A DNA stretch of 64,000 nucleotides from Streptomyces sp. TSRI0107 (GTDB lineage Bacteria; Actinomycetota; Actinomycetes; Streptomycetales; Streptomycetaceae): the NCBI RefSeq assembly GCF_001905845.1, contig NZ_LIVZ01000004.1, positions 434,001 through 498,000 of the forward strand. The letters are read 5' to 3'. Both the position numbers and the translations under genes were made by a program. Below, piece by piece: positions 43,763 to 52,709 of the stretch. Every line of letters starts with the position of its first letter. Positions within the stretch are counted from its first letter, which is position 1. The notes under the pieces are model-generated. The model worked only from the letters and a program-made list of their open reading frames with translations. It made no database searches and was not told the origin of the DNA.

Positions 43763-43948
43763 TTACCAGGAGCTCTTGGTCACGCCCGGCAGCTCGCCAC
43801 GGTGAGCCATCTCACGAAGGCACACGCGGCAGAGGCCGAACTTGCGGTACACGGAGTGCGGACGGCCGCAGCGCTGGCAGCGGGTGTAGCCACGCACACC
43901 GAACTTGGGCTTGCGAGCAGCCTTAGCGATCAGAGCCTTCTTCGCCAT
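43763..43948 (-). CDS. rpsZ: 30S ribosomal protein S14, type Z (zinc-binding)
   Basis: 61 residues from ATG 43948; an upstream start would add three residues only. [20 protein letters not shown], then [20 protein letters not shown] with two CxxC pairs that bind zinc, and [18 protein letters not shown]. Short, zinc-containing form. A small hairpin (AATCCC/GGGATT, 43745-43764) overlaps its stop codon. Confidence 0.97.
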   Translation of the reverse strand: MAKKALIAKAARKPKFGVRGYTRCQRCGRPHSVYRKFGLCRVCLREMAHRGELPGVTKSSW

Positions 43949-43953
43949 CTCGC

Positions 43954-44511
43954 TCACGCCTCCTTGAACGGGAAGCCGAGGTGACGAAGGAGCGCGCGGC
44001 CCTCAGCGTCGTTGGTCGCCGTGGTGACCACGGTGATGTCCATACCCCGGACACGGTCGATCTTGTCCTGGTCGATCTCGTGGAACATGACCTGCTCCGT
44101 GAGACCGAAGGTGTAGTTGCCACGGCCGTCGAACTGCTTGGGGGACAGGCCGCGGAAGTCGCGGATGCGCGGCAGCGCGAGCGACAGGGTGCGGTCCAGG
44201 AACTCCCACATGCGGTCGCCACGGAGCGTGACGTGGGCACCGATCGGCTGGCCCTCACGCAGCTTGAACTGCGCGATGGACTTGCGGGCCTTGGTGACGG
44301 CCGGCTTCTGACCGGTGATGGTGGTCAGGTCGCGGATCGCGCCCTCGATCAGCTTCGAGTCACGGGCGGCGTCGCCGACACCCATGTTGACCACGATCTT
44401 GACGAGGCCGGGAACCTGCATGACGTTCTCGTACTTGAACTCGTCACGCAGCTTGCCCGCGATCTCCTCGCGGTACTTCTGCTTCAGACGCGGAGTGGTG
44501 GTGGTAGCCAT
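43954..44511 (-). CDS. rplE: 50S ribosomal protein L5
   Basis: 185 residues from ATG 44511, sharing one base with the rplX stop (TGATG). [40 protein letters not shown] and a late [16 protein letters not shown] segment are diagnostic. Binds 5S rRNA with L18 and L25 and touches S13 in the bridge between subunits. Confidence 0.97.
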   Translation of the reverse strand: MATTTTPRLKQKYREEIAGKLRDEFKYENVMQVPGLVKIVVNMGVGDAARDSKLIEGAIRDLTTITGQKPAVTKARKSIAQFKLREGQPIGAHVTLRGDRMWEFLDRTLSLALPRIRDFRGLSPKQFDGRGNYTFGLTEQVMFHEIDQDKIDRVRGMDITVVTTATNDAEGRALLRHLGFPFKEA

Positions 44512-44834
44512 CAGATGTCCTCACCCGTCCGCTTGGCAACGCGGATCTTGTTGCCCTCATCGTCGAAGCGGTAGCCGACACGCGTGACGACCTTCTTGCC
44601 GTCCTTCTCAACGACCAGCTGGACGTTGGAGACGTGGATCGGCGCCTCGGTGGTCACGATGCCGCCGGCCTGGGAACCGCGAGCGGTCGGACCGGCCTTG
44701 GTGTGCTTCTTGACCCGGTTGACACCCTCGACCAGGACGCGGTCCTCGCGGGGGTAGGCCGCGATGACCTTGCCCTGCTTGCCCTTGTCCTTACCGGTGA
44801 TGACCTGGACCAGGTCGCCCTTCTTGATCTTCAT
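44511..44834 (-). CDS. rplX: 50S ribosomal protein L24
   Basis: 107 residues from ATG 44834, two bases after the rplN stop. [20 protein letters not shown] is the KOW motif; [20 protein letters not shown] and the basic end are typical. One of two assembly initiators of the large subunit. Confidence 0.97.
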   Translation of the reverse strand: MKIKKGDLVQVITGKDKGKQGKVIAAYPREDRVLVEGVNRVKKHTKAGPTARGSQAGGIVTTEAPIHVSNVQLVVEKDGKKVVTRVGYRFDDEGNKIRVAKRTGEDI

Positions 44835-44836
44835 GC

Positions 44837-45205
44837 TTACAGCACCTCCGGCGCGAGCGAGATGATCTTCATGAACTTCTTCTCGCGCAGCTCACGGCCC
44901 ACCGGGCCGAAGATACGGGTGCCGCGAGGGTCGCCGTCGTTCTTCAGAATGACGGCGGCGTTCTCGTCGAAGCGGATGTACGAGCCGTCCGGACGGCGGC
45001 GCTCCTTGACGGTGCGAACGATGACCGCCTTGACGACGTCACCCTTCTTCACGTTGCCACCGGGGATCGCGTCCTTGACGGTGGCGACGATGACGTCACC
45101 GATGCCCGCGTAGCGGCGACCGGAGCCACCGAGCACACGGATGCAAAGGATCTCCTTCGCACCAGTGTTGTCGGCGACACGCAGTCGCGACTCCTGCTGG
45201 ATCAC
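44837..45205 (-). CDS. rplN: 50S ribosomal protein L14
   Basis: 122 residues from GTG 45205. [40 protein letters not shown] and [20 protein letters not shown] are diagnostic. The first gene after a 99-base gap with a strong hairpin (45233-45261). Confidence 0.97.
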   Translation of the reverse strand: MIQQESRLRVADNTGAKEILCIRVLGGSGRRYAGIGDVIVATVKDAIPGGNVKKGDVVKAVIVRTVKERRRPDGSYIRFDENAAVILKNDGDPRGTRIFGPVGRELREKKFMKIISLAPEVL

Positions 45206-45232
45206 GTCTATCTCCTGTTTGTCTGCCGGTTC

Positions 45233-45261
45233 CCCGGGGGCCGCCTTGCGAGCGGCCCCCG
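45233..45261. terminator. Hairpin between rpsQ and rplN
   Basis: CCGGGGGCCGC (45233-45243) pairs with GCGGCCCCCGG (45251-45261) around a 7-base loop, and an outer GTTCC/GGAAC can add pairs. It divides the S10-like and spc-like halves of the block, the usual boundary between two operons in other bacteria. Attenuator or processing site. Confidence 0.6.
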
Positions 45262-45304
45262 GAGCCTGGCGGAACTGTCCTGCGAGGGATGCCCCGCAGG
45301 AGAA

Positions 45305-45616
45305 TTACTTGGCCTTCTCGAGGATCTCGACGACGCGCCAGCGCTTCGTCGCGGACAGCGGCCGGGTCTCCATGAGGAGGACGCGGTCGCCGACACCCGC
45401 GGCGTTCTGCTCGTCGTGCGCCTTGAGCTTGTTCGTACGGCGGATGACCTTGCCGTACAGAGCGTGCTTCACGCGGTCCTCGACGGCGACGACGACGGTC
45501 TTGTCCATCTTGTCGCTGACGACAAGGCCCTCACGGGTCTTGCGGAAGCCGCGCGCCTCGCCCGCGGCGGAGCCGCTGGTGCCTGCAGTCTGCTCAGTCA
45601 CGTTGTTCTCGCTCAT
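45305..45616 (-). CDS. rpsQ: 30S ribosomal protein S17
   Basis: 103 residues from ATG 45616, overlapping the rpmC stop by 4 bases (ATGA). The first 20 residues are a Thr/Ala/Gly-rich extension; the OB-fold core follows ([50 protein letters not shown]). Last gene of the S10 half. Confidence 0.97.
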   Translation of the reverse strand: MSENNVTEQTAGTSGSAAGEARGFRKTREGLVVSDKMDKTVVVAVEDRVKHALYGKVIRRTNKLKAHDEQNAAGVGDRVLLMETRPLSATKRWRVVEILEKAK

Positions 45617-45837
45617 GCGTTCTCCACCGTTTCGATGCCCAGCTCGCGCTCGCGCATCAGGGTGTAGATCCGCGCGATGTCCTTACGGACGGCCTTGAGC
45701 CGACCGTGGTTCTCGAGCTGGCCCGTCGCCGCCTGGAAGCGGAGGTTGAACAGCTCTTCCTTGGCCTCGCGGAGCTTCGCCAGAAGCTCCTCGTTGCCCA
45801 GCTCGCGCAGCTCGGACGCCTTGGTACCGGCCGACAT
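45613..45837 (-). CDS. rpmC: 50S ribosomal protein L29
   Basis: 74 residues from ATG 45837, which shares one base with the rplP stop; a GTG one codon upstream is less likely. [20 protein letters not shown] and [20 protein letters not shown] are diagnostic. Near the polypeptide exit, where chaperones dock. Confidence 0.97.
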   Translation of the reverse strand: MSAGTKASELRELGNEELLAKLREAKEELFNLRFQAATGQLENHGRLKAVRKDIARIYTLMRERELGIETVENA

Positions 45838-46256
45838 CACGCTTCACCTGCCTCGCGCTTGACGATCCGGCACTTCATCGGCAGCTTGTGCGCGGCACGA
45901 GTCAGCGCCTCACGGGCGATCTTCTCGTTGGGGTACGACAGCTCGAACATGACGCGTCCGGGCTTGACGTTGGCGATCCACCACTCCGGCGAACCCTTAC
46001 CGGAACCCATGCGGGTCTCGGCAGGCTTCTTGGTGAGGGGACGGTCCGGGTAGATGTTGATCCAGACCTTGCCGCCACGCTTGATGTGACGGGTCATGGC
46101 GATACGAGCCGCTTCGATCTGGCGGTTCGTGACGTACGCCGGGGTCAGCGCCTGGATGCCGTACTCGCCGAACGCAACCTGCGTCCCACCCTTGGACATA
46201 CCGTTGCGCTTCGGGTGGTGCTGCTTGCGGTGCTTGACCCTACGGGGGATCAGCAT
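45837..46256 (-). CDS. rplP: 50S ribosomal protein L16
   Basis: 139 residues from ATG 46256. [40 protein letters not shown] and [20 protein letters not shown] are diagnostic. Helps position tRNA in the A site. The [10 protein letters not shown] loop is the target of avilamycin-type resistance changes in other bacteria; no such change is evident. Confidence 0.97.
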   Translation of the reverse strand: MLIPRRVKHRKQHHPKRNGMSKGGTQVAFGEYGIQALTPAYVTNRQIEAARIAMTRHIKRGGKVWINIYPDRPLTKKPAETRMGSGKGSPEWWIANVKPGRVMFELSYPNEKIAREALTRAAHKLPMKCRIVKREAGEA

Positions 46257-46261
46257 TTCGG

Positions 46262-47086
46262 TCAGGCCTCCGTTCCGGTGCTCTCAGCCGGAGCGGCGGC
46301 AGCGGGAGCCTCGGCCTTGGGGGCCTCGGCGCCGGCAGCCTGCTGCGGCTTGCGACCGCGCCGCTCGCCACCACGGCCACCACGGGCCGGGCGGTCGGCA
46401 CCGCCACGGGCCGGGCGGTTACCCGCACGGGCCGCAGCGTTCTCGGCGCGGACCTCGGCGATGTTCTTGACGTCGCCCTTGTAGATCCAGACCTTCACAC
46501 CGATGCGGCCGAAGGTCGTCTTGGCCTCGAAGAAGCCGTAGTCCACGTTCGCGCGGAGCGTGTGCAGGGGCACACGGCCCTCGCGGTAGAACTCCGAGCG
46601 GGACATCTCGGCGCCGCCGAGGCGGCCACCGCACTGGATCTTGATGCCCTTGGCGCCCGCCTTCATCGCCGACTGCATGCTCTTGCGCATGGCACGGCGG
46701 AAGGAGACACGGGAGGACAGCTGCTCGGCGACGGCCTGGGCCACCAGCTGAGCGTCCGTCTCCGGGTTCTTGACCTCGAGGATGTTCAGCTGGACCTGCT
46801 TGCCGGTCAGCTTCTCCAGGTCACCGCGGATGCGGTCGGCCTCGGCGCCGCGGCGGCCGATGACGATGCCGGGACGCGCGGTGTGGATGTCGACGCGGAC
46901 GCGGTCACGGGTGCGCTCGATCTCAACCTTCGAGATGCCGGCGCGCTCCATACCGGACGTCATCATCCGACGGATGGCGACGTCTTCCTTGACGTAGTCC
47001 TTGTACAGCTTGTCGGCGTACCACCGGGACTTGAAGTCCGTGGTGACACCGAGCCGGAACCCATGCGGGTTTACCTTCTGGCCCAT
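46262..47086 (-). CDS. rpsC: 30S ribosomal protein S3
   Basis: 274 residues from ATG 47086 sharing one base with the rplV stop (TAATG). The KH domain has [20 protein letters not shown]-type sequence; the C-terminal domain has [20 protein letters not shown]. From about residue 217 the protein ends in an unusual tail: an Arg/Gly-rich part ([20 protein letters not shown]) and then a Pro/Ala/Glu-rich part. Such tails are found in actinobacterial S3; the role is unknown. Confidence 0.97.
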   Translation of the reverse strand: MGQKVNPHGFRLGVTTDFKSRWYADKLYKDYVKEDVAIRRMMTSGMERAGISKVEIERTRDRVRVDIHTARPGIVIGRRGAEADRIRGDLEKLTGKQVQLNILEVKNPETDAQLVAQAVAEQLSSRVSFRRAMRKSMQSAMKAGAKGIKIQCGGRLGGAEMSRSEFYREGRVPLHTLRANVDYGFFEAKTTFGRIGVKVWIYKGDVKNIAEVRAENAAARAGNRPARGGADRPARGGRGGERRGRKPQQAAGAEAPKAEAPAAAAPAESTGTEA

Positions 47087-47433
47087 TACCGGGTTCCTTC
47101 CTTGCTGGCGACGACCACGGTGATGTGGCTGGTCCGCTTGCGGATCCGGTAGGCACGGCCCTGGGCACGCGGACGGAACCGCTTCAGGGTCGGGCCCTCG
47201 TCGACGTAGGCCTCGGCGATGTAGAGGCTGTCAGCGTCGGTGTGGTCGTAGTTGTGCGCGGCGTTGGCGATGGCGCTGTCGAGCACCTTGCCGACCGGCA
47301 CGGAGGCTGCCTGCGGAGCGAATCGCAGAACAGCCTGGGCCTCCGTGGCGTTCATGCCACGGATGAGGTCCACCACGCGGCGGGCCTTCATGGGCGTGAC
47401 GCGGATGTACCGCGCCTGGGCCCTGGCTTCCAT
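47086..47433 (-). CDS. rplV: 50S ribosomal protein L22
   Basis: 115 residues from ATG 47433. [20 protein letters not shown], the [20 protein letters not shown] loop region and [20 protein letters not shown] are diagnostic. The last stretch is the beta hairpin that lines the exit tunnel and meets macrolides. Confidence 0.97.
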   Translation of the reverse strand: MEARAQARYIRVTPMKARRVVDLIRGMNATEAQAVLRFAPQAASVPVGKVLDSAIANAAHNYDHTDADSLYIAEAYVDEGPTLKRFRPRAQGRAYRIRKRTSHITVVVASKEGTR

Positions 47434-47476
47434 GGTTGTCCCTTCAGTTACTTACGTGTCTGAATGCGATCCGCTA

Positions 47477-47758
47477 CTAGCGGCGCTTCGACTTCCGGTC
47501 TTCCTTGACGTGGCCCCGGAAGGTGCGCGTCGGCGAGAACTCGCCGAGCTTGTGGCCGACCATCGACTCGGTGACGAACACCGGGATGTGGGTCTTGCCG
47601 TTGTGCACCGCGAGCGTGTGGCCGAGCATGGCCGGCACGATCATCGAGCGACGGGACCAGGTCTTGATGACGTTCTTGGTGCCCGCTTCGTTCTGGGCGT
47701 CCACCTTCTTCATCAGGTGGTCGTCGACGAAGGGCCCCTTCTTCAAGCTACGAGGCAT
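47477..47758 (-). CDS. rpsS: 30S ribosomal protein S19
   Basis: 93 residues from ATG 47758. [40 protein letters not shown] and [20 protein letters not shown] are diagnostic. At the head of the small subunit, with S13. Short gaps on both sides (12 bases to rplB, 43 to rplV). Confidence 0.97.
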   Translation of the reverse strand: MPRSLKKGPFVDDHLMKKVDAQNEAGTKNVIKTWSRRSMIVPAMLGHTLAVHNGKTHIPVFVTESMVGHKLGEFSPTRTFRGHVKEDRKSKRR

Positions 47759-47770
47759 CTCAACCCGTCC

Positions 47771-48607
47771 TTAGCGCTTCTTGTTCGTCTTGCGGCGGCG
47801 GACGATGTACTTGTTCGACGCCTTCTTGGGCGAACGAGTACGGCCTTCCTTCTTGCCCCACGGGGAGACCGGGTGGCGGCCACCGGAGGTACGACCCTCA
47901 CCACCACCGTGCGGGTGGTCGACCGGGTTCATGACCACACCACGGACGGTCGGGCGAACGCCCAGCCAGCGCTTACGGCCGGCCTTACCCCAGTTGATGT
48001 TGCTCTGCTCGGCGTTGCCGACCTCGCCGACGGTGGCGCGGCAGCGCACGTCGACCAGGCGGATCTCTCCGGACGGCATGCGGAGGTGGGCGTAGGCGCC
48101 CTCCTTCGCGAGCAGCTGCACGGAGGCACCGGCGGAGCGGGCGAACTTGGCACCGCCACCGGGACGGAGCTCGATCGCGTGGATCGTGGTACCGACCGGG
48201 ATGTTGCGGAGGGCCAGGTTGTTGCCCGGCTTGATGTCGGCCCCGGGACCGTTCTCGACGCGGTCACCCTGCTGCAGGTTGCGCGGGGCGAGGATGTAGC
48301 GCTTCTCGCCGTCGGCGTAGTGCAGCAGCGCGATGCGCGCGGTGCGGTTGGGGTCGTACTCGATGTGCGCGACCTTCGCCGGCACGCCGTCCTTGTCGTG
48401 ACGACGGAAGTCGATCACGCGGTAGGCGCGCTTGTGCCCGCCACCCTGGTGGCGAACGGTCACACGACCGGAATTGTTACGGCCGCCCTTGCTGTGCAGG
48501 GGACGGACCAGCGACTTCTCCGGCGTGGACCGCGTGACCTCGACGAAGTCGGCGACGCTGGAGCCACGGCGGCCCGGCGTAGTCGGCTTGTACTTGCGGA
48601 TTCCCAT
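47771..48607 (-). CDS. rplB: 50S ribosomal protein L2
   Basis: 278 residues from ATG 48607. [39 protein letters not shown] and [20 protein letters not shown] are diagnostic; the last holds the His close to the peptidyl transferase centre. Basic C-terminus ending RRRKTNKKR. Confidence 0.98.
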   Translation of the reverse strand: MGIRKYKPTTPGRRGSSVADFVEVTRSTPEKSLVRPLHSKGGRNNSGRVTVRHQGGGHKRAYRVIDFRRHDKDGVPAKVAHIEYDPNRTARIALLHYADGEKRYILAPRNLQQGDRVENGPGADIKPGNNLALRNIPVGTTIHAIELRPGGGAKFARSAGASVQLLAKEGAYAHLRMPSGEIRLVDVRCRATVGEVGNAEQSNINWGKAGRKRWLGVRPTVRGVVMNPVDHPHGGGEGRTSGGRHPVSPWGKKEGRTRSPKKASNKYIVRRRKTNKKR

Positions 48608-48647
48608 TTCTCAGTCCTCGTCCGATATCGGACGATCCGGACCGCCC

Positions 48648-49067
48648 TTAGGCGGTCGGACCGCCGAAGATGTCGATACGGTCGCCCTCGGCGAGGGTCA
48701 CGATCGCGCGCTTGGTCGCCGCACGCTGGCCGAAGCCGGTACGGGTCCGCTTGCGCTTGCCCTGGCGGTTGATCGTGTTGACCCCGGTGACCTTGACCGA
48801 GAAGACCGCCTGGACGGCCTCCTTGATCTGGGTCTTGTTGGAGCCCGGCGCGACGATGAACGTGTACTTGTTCTCGTCGAGCAGCGCGTAGCTCTTCTCG
48901 GACACGACCGGCTTGATCAGGACGTCACGGGGGTCCGTGTACGCCTTGCTCGCCGGAGTGACGACGGTGTTCTTGCCCTCGGCGGCGTGGCGACGCGCCT
49001 TGGCGACGCGGGCGGCCTTGGCGGCCTTGGCGGCCTTGGAGGCAATGGCGGGGTGACGGATAGCCAT
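48648..49067 (-). CDS. rplW: 50S ribosomal protein L23
   Basis: 139 residues from ATG 49067, sharing one base with the rplD stop (TGATG). An Ala/Lys-rich extension of about 40 residues ([20 protein letters not shown]) precedes the L23 fold ([54 protein letters not shown]). L23 is the docking site for trigger factor and SRP at the tunnel exit. Confidence 0.97.
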   Translation of the reverse strand: MAIRHPAIASKAAKAAKAARVAKARRHAAEGKNTVVTPASKAYTDPRDVLIKPVVSEKSYALLDENKYTFIVAPGSNKTQIKEAVQAVFSVKVTGVNTINRQGKRKRTRTGFGQRAATKRAIVTLAEGDRIDIFGGPTA

Positions 49068-49723
49068 CAGGCCTCGCTCCCTTCGGTGTCAGCAGCCTTC
49101 GGGCCGGACACGAAGGACTCGAAAGCGGCCTTGGTGAAGACCACGTCGTCGGAGACGAGAACGTCGTACGTGTTCAGCTGGCCCGGCTCCAGGATGTGGA
49201 CCTGGGGCAGGTTGCGGGCGGACAGCCACGCGGCCTCGTCGGCGCGGTCGACGACCAGGAGCAGGTTCTTGCGCTCGCTGATCTTGCCGAACAGGCTCTT
49301 CGCGGCCTTCGTGGAGGGGGTCTCGCCCTCGACCACGCCGGTGACGACGTGGATGCGGTTGTGACGCGCCCGGTCGGTGAGGGCGTGACGCAGAGCGGCA
49401 GCCTTCATCTTCTTCGGGGTGCGCTGCGAGTAGTCGCGCGGCACGGGACCGTGCACGACGCCACCACCGGCGAACTGCGGCGCGCGGGTCGAACCCTGAC
49501 GGGCGCGACCGGTGCCCTTCTGGCGGTACGGCTTCTTGCCGCCACCACGGACCTCGCCACGGGTCTTGGTCTTGTGCGTGCCCTGACGGGCAGCGGCCAG
49601 CTGCGCGACGACGACCTGGTGGATCAGCGGAACGCTGACCTTCTCAACGCCGAAGATCTCCGCGGGGAGCTCGACGGAACCGGCCTTGTCGCCCGCCGGC
49701 GAAAGGATGTCAACAGTGCTCAT
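49067..49723 (-). CDS. rplD: 50S ribosomal protein L4
   Basis: 218 residues from ATG 49723. [40 protein letters not shown] and [19 protein letters not shown] form the long loop in the exit tunnel. In other bacteria L4 also represses the S10 operon through the leader; whether the leader here responds is unknown. Confidence 0.97.
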   Translation of the reverse strand: MSTVDILSPAGDKAGSVELPAEIFGVEKVSVPLIHQVVVAQLAAARQGTHKTKTRGEVRGGGKKPYRQKGTGRARQGSTRAPQFAGGGVVHGPVPRDYSQRTPKKMKAAALRHALTDRARHNRIHVVTGVVEGETPSTKAAKSLFGKISERKNLLLVVDRADEAAWLSARNLPQVHILEPGQLNTYDVLVSDDVVFTKAAFESFVSGPKAADTEGSEA

Positions 49724-49731
49724 CGGTTACC

Positions 49732-50376
49732 TCAGGCCCCCTTGGCCGCGGTGCGGACCAGGACGAGGCCGCCGTTCGGACCGGGAACCGCGCCCTTGAT
49801 GAGCAGCAGACCCTTCTCCGCGTCAACGGCGTGGACGGTCAGGTTCTGGGTGGTGACCCGCTCGTTGCCCATGCGACCCGCCATGCGGAGGCCCTTGAAC
49901 ACACGGCCCGGGGTGGCGCAGCCACCGATGGAACCGGGGGAGCGGTGCTTGCGCTGGGTGCCGTGACCGGCGCCGAGACCACGGAAGTTGTGGCGCTTCA
50001 TGACACCGGCGAAGCCCTTGCCCTTGCTCTTGCCGGTGACGTCGACCTTCACACCGGCCTCGAACACCTCAGCGGTGATCTCCTGGCCGAGGGTGTACTC
50101 GGAAGCGTCCGTCGTGCGGATCTCCACGAGGTGACGACGCGGGGTGACGTCCGCCTTGGCGAAGTGACCCTTGAGGGGCTTGTTCACCTTGCGCGGGTCG
50201 ATGTCGCCGAAGGCGATCTGGACGGACTCGTAGCCGTCGACGTCGTTCGTGCGGACCTGGGTGACGACGTTGGGGCCGGCCTTGACGACGGTGACCGGAA
50301 CAACACGGTTGTTCTCGTCCCACACCTGCGTCATGCCGAGCTTCTCGCCCAGGATGCCCTTGATCTGCTTAGCCAT
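49732..50376 (-). CDS. rplC: 50S ribosomal protein L3
   Basis: 214 residues from ATG 50376. [40 protein letters not shown] and [20 protein letters not shown] are diagnostic, the last being the loop near the peptidyl transferase centre. One of the two assembly initiators. 17 bases after rpsJ. Confidence 0.97.
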   Translation of the reverse strand: MAKQIKGILGEKLGMTQVWDENNRVVPVTVVKAGPNVVTQVRTNDVDGYESVQIAFGDIDPRKVNKPLKGHFAKADVTPRRHLVEIRTTDASEYTLGQEITAEVFEAGVKVDVTGKSKGKGFAGVMKRHNFRGLGAGHGTQRKHRSPGSIGGCATPGRVFKGLRMAGRMGNERVTTQNLTVHAVDAEKGLLLIKGAVPGPNGGLVLVRTAAKGA

Positions 50377-50393
50377 CTCTCAGATCACCGGCC

Positions 50394-50702
50394 TCAGAGC
50401 TTGATCTCGATGTCGACACCGGCCGGGAGGTCGAGTCGCATCAGAGAGTCAACGGTCTTGGGGGTGGGGTCGAGGATGTCGATCAGGCGCTTGTGCGTGC
50501 GCATCTCGAAGTGCTCGCGCGAGTCCTTGTACTTGTGCGGCGACTTGATGACGCAGTACACGTTCTTCTCAGTGGGCAGCGGCACCGGGCCCGCGACCGA
50601 CGCACCAGTGCGGGTCACCGTCTCGACGATCTTCTTCGCCGAGGAGTCGATGACCTCGTGGTCGTAGGCCTTGAGCCGGATGCGGATCTTCTGTCCCGCC
50701 AT
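50394..50702 (-). CDS. rpsJ: 30S ribosomal protein S10
   Basis: 102 residues from ATG 50702. [39 protein letters not shown], then [20 protein letters not shown] and the [20 protein letters not shown] end. S10 (NusE) also joins the antitermination complex. First gene of the superoperon, with a leader of about 360 bases. Confidence 0.98.
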   Translation of the reverse strand: MAGQKIRIRLKAYDHEVIDSSAKKIVETVTRTGASVAGPVPLPTEKNVYCVIKSPHKYKDSREHFEMRTHKRLIDILDPTPKTVDSLMRLDLPAGVDIEIKL

Positions 50703-51118
50703 GGCTACTCAGTAGTCCTGTCTCTCTAACGCTCTGGAACCCGGTGTTCCGTTGCTCTTCTCCGACCCACGCGGTCGGGCGTGTCGCGCTCCCGCTGACA
50801 CAGATGTCCCTTGTTCGAACATCCCTGCGGGGAATGCACACGGCCCTACCGGAACCGCAAGCCGGGGACGAGAAGCCCACCGGGTGCCTGGCCGGTGCCG
50901 CACCGACACTTCCCGGAAGATTCCCGTACGTCCGCCCCTGATCAGGGGCGACGAGTACTGTGGGACTCGCTTCCGGTCCTCCCGGCGGGAGGCGCGCAGC
51001 ATCAACACTCGACCGAGCAACTCGGACAGTCTGCCATAGCAGGCACGGCAGACGCCAATCGAGCCGGGAAGAATACCCCGAGCGTGACGCAGGTCAAACA
51101 CCTGGCAGTCTGACGGTC
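50703..51118 (-). other. S10 superoperon leader and promoter region
   Basis: No protein gene is supported. A good vegetative promoter lies at 51070-51097 on the minus strand, so nearly all of this stretch is 5-prime leader of rpsJ. It contains an 18-base perfect palindrome (50933-50950, CGCCCCTGATCAGGGGCG) and a CCTCCCGCCGGGAGG hairpin at about 50983-50997, and the sequence just before rpsJ is less structured. The right end also carries the start region of the divergent gene at 51119. Confidence 0.6.
51070..51097 (-). promoter_or_regulatory. Promoter of the S10 superoperon
   Basis: On the minus strand TTGACC (51092-51097) is followed after 16 bases by TATTCT (51070-51075). The start of transcription would be near 51063. 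The -35 box is only about 20 bases from the ATG of the divergent gene at 51119. Confidence 0.55.
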
Positions 51119-52321
51119 ATGAGCATGCTTACCCGGCTGTGGTGCGGCACGGCGGTTCTGGGCATCGGAGCCTCCCTCTGGGCCTTCTGGCTGACGTACG
51201 ACGACAGCCGTGACCGCGCGGCGAGCGAGCGGGAGATCGCGCAGGCGTGCGCGGGGCTGGTGTCCGGCGAGGACGTGATGGACCTCCACGGCGGGACGGT
51301 GCGGGCCACGACCGACCGGACCATCGACCTGGAGGCGCCCGCGCCCGGCTGGTGCCGGGTCTACGGCGTGCCGGGACCTGACCGGTCCGACGGCCTGCTG
51401 ACGCTGAGCGTCCGCACGTCGTCCGACGGGGCGCCGCTGCACACGGTGGGGGACGATGGAGCCTCGGAGCCCTTCTTCTACGACTCCGGCGAGCAGGACG
51501 TGACACGGCGTGCCGACCGACCCGAGAGCCGGCCCCTGGGCGAGGGGACGCTCGGTTCGTACACGGACCGGTCCGTCACCGTACGAGCGGACTGCGCCAC
51601 CCCCGGCTCGGGCGACACTCCCGCCCTGCTGACCGTCACCGCGCGCGCCGACTACGACGACGTCTCCGGCGGGGACCTCTCCCGGCTGGCGTCCCTCGCT
51701 CACGGGGCCGCGGAGCGGGCCGCCACGGCGCTGGACTGCGAGACCGACCTCCCTGCCCTCCCGGACCGGCTGGACCCGCCGTCCCGGACCCTTCGCGCGG
51801 CGGACACCGCGAAGGGCTCCTGCGCCTGGTACGGCCCGTACCTCGACCGCGCAGGGCGGAGCCGGCTCCCCGACCGCGCCCTGGGCCTGCCCACCGCGCC
51901 CCGGGCCGCCGAGGAGACCTGCCTGCTGGCCATGAGCCCCGACCGCGCCCGAGCCGTCCGGTGGAGCGGCCCCGAGGACGCGGCCGACTACGGCGACAGC
52001 GCGCTCACCCACTCGCCCTGGTGGATGCGGACGGCCTCGTACTTCGGCGCGGACGCGCGGTCGGTCGGCTACGAGGACTACGGCGGTGACCTGCTCCTCC
52101 TCCGCCCCGGCACCGCCGGCGGCCACGAGAGCGGCATCCTGTGGGCGTCCTCCACCTGCGACGGCGAGCCCGCACTGCACACGCTGACGATCAGCTACAC
52201 CTACGACGGCGTCATCGCGGACCGCCGCGAGGCGCTGTTCGAGGCGTACGTCGCCGACGTCACGGAGCGGCGTGGCTGCACGGAGGTGAAGCTGCCCGGG
52301 GGGAAGGACTACTGGGACTGA
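51119..52321 (+). CDS. Exported or membrane-anchored protein of unknown family
   Basis: 400 residues from ATG 51119 (a second ATG at 51125 is possible). One N-terminal hydrophobic segment (LTRLWCGTAVLGIGASLWAFWLTYD) acts as signal anchor. Then come about 370 residues rich in Asp, Arg, Tyr and Cys (ACAGL, GWCRVYG, RADCATP, LDCETDLP, GSCAWYGPYL, ETCLLAM, STCDGEP, RGCTEVK), consistent with disulfide-linked extracellular domains. The repeated W/C/Y patterns near GWCRVYG and GSCAWYGPYL suggest two copies of a related domain. I do not recognise the family. It lies at the border of the variable region that follows rpsJ in Streptomyces. Confidence 0.75.
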   Translation: MSMLTRLWCGTAVLGIGASLWAFWLTYDDSRDRAASEREIAQACAGLVSGEDVMDLHGGTVRATTDRTIDLEAPAPGWCRVYGVPGPDRSDGLLTLSVRTSSDGAPLHTVGDDGASEPFFYDSGEQDVTRRADRPESRPLGEGTLGSYTDRSVTVRADCATPGSGDTPALLTVTARADYDDVSGGDLSRLASLAHGAAERAATALDCETDLPALPDRLDPPSRTLRAADTAKGSCAWYGPYLDRAGRSRLPDRALGLPTAPRAAEETCLLAMSPDRARAVRWSGPEDAADYGDSALTHSPWWMRTASYFGADARSVGYEDYGGDLLLLRPGTAGGHESGILWASSTCDGEPALHTLTISYTYDGVIADRREALFEAYVADVTERRGCTEVKLPGGKDYWD

Positions 52322-52521
52322 CGGGCGTATGAGAGGAAGCCCGCCCAGGCGGCCGGGGGGAGCGCGAGCTGGGGGCCGCCGAGGCTCTTGGAGTCACGGA
52401 CGTGGATGGCGCGGGGGGTTATGGCGATCTCGACGCAGGAGTCGCCCTCGGGACCGTCGCTGTAGCTGCTCTTGAACCATGCCAGTTCGGGGGTGTCCCC
52501 GGCAGTGGGCTCGCCGATCAT
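52309..52521 (-). CDS. DUF397 small regulatory protein, copy 2
   Basis: 70 residues from ATG 52521, overlapping the stop of the other copy by 4 bases. ELAWFKSSYSDGPEGDSCVE, AIHVRDSKSLGGPQLALP and a Trp near the end (AAWAGFLSYAR) define DUF397. Such proteins, including the BldB-related and WhiJ-cluster ones, are small acidic partners of the adjoining Xre regulators in Streptomyces development and may act as their antitoxin-like or inhibitory partners. Nearly the same as its neighbour. Confidence 0.92.
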   Translation of the reverse strand: MIGEPTAGDTPELAWFKSSYSDGPEGDSCVEIAITPRAIHVRDSKSLGGPQLALPPAAWAGFLSYARQSQ

Positions 52522-52662
52522 GCTTCAGCGTCCCGCGACGCGTAGGTGAGGAAGTCGGTCCACGCTGCTGGGGGGAGCGCGAGCTGGGGGCCGTCGACGT
52601 TCTTGGAGTCACGGACGTGGATGGCGCGGGGGGCTATGGCGATCTCGACGCAGGACTCGCCA
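52355..52662 (-). repeat. Two near-identical direct repeats inside the DUF397 genes
   Basis: Bases 52355-52447 and 52570-52662 are about 90 percent identical with an offset of 215 bases. They encode the core from the CVEIAI region to the ALPPAAW end in both genes. This shows a recent tandem duplication. Confidence 0.8.
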
Positions 52663-52709
52663 TCGGTGCCGCCGCTGTAGCTGCTCTTGAACCAGGCCAG
52701 CTCGGTCAT
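52518..52709 (-). CDS. DUF397 small regulatory protein, copy 1
   Basis: 63 residues from ATG 52709, overlapping the stop of the Xre regulator gene by 4 bases. TELAWFKSSYSGGTDGESCV, IHVRDSKNVDGPQLALPPAA and WTDFLTYASRD match DUF397 closely. It is directly downstream of the regulator, the place of the functional partner in such loci, so this copy is the more likely cognate of the Xre protein. Confidence 0.92.
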   Translation of the reverse strand: MTELAWFKSSYSGGTDGESCVEIAIAPRAIHVRDSKNVDGPQLALPPAAWTDFLTYASRDAEA

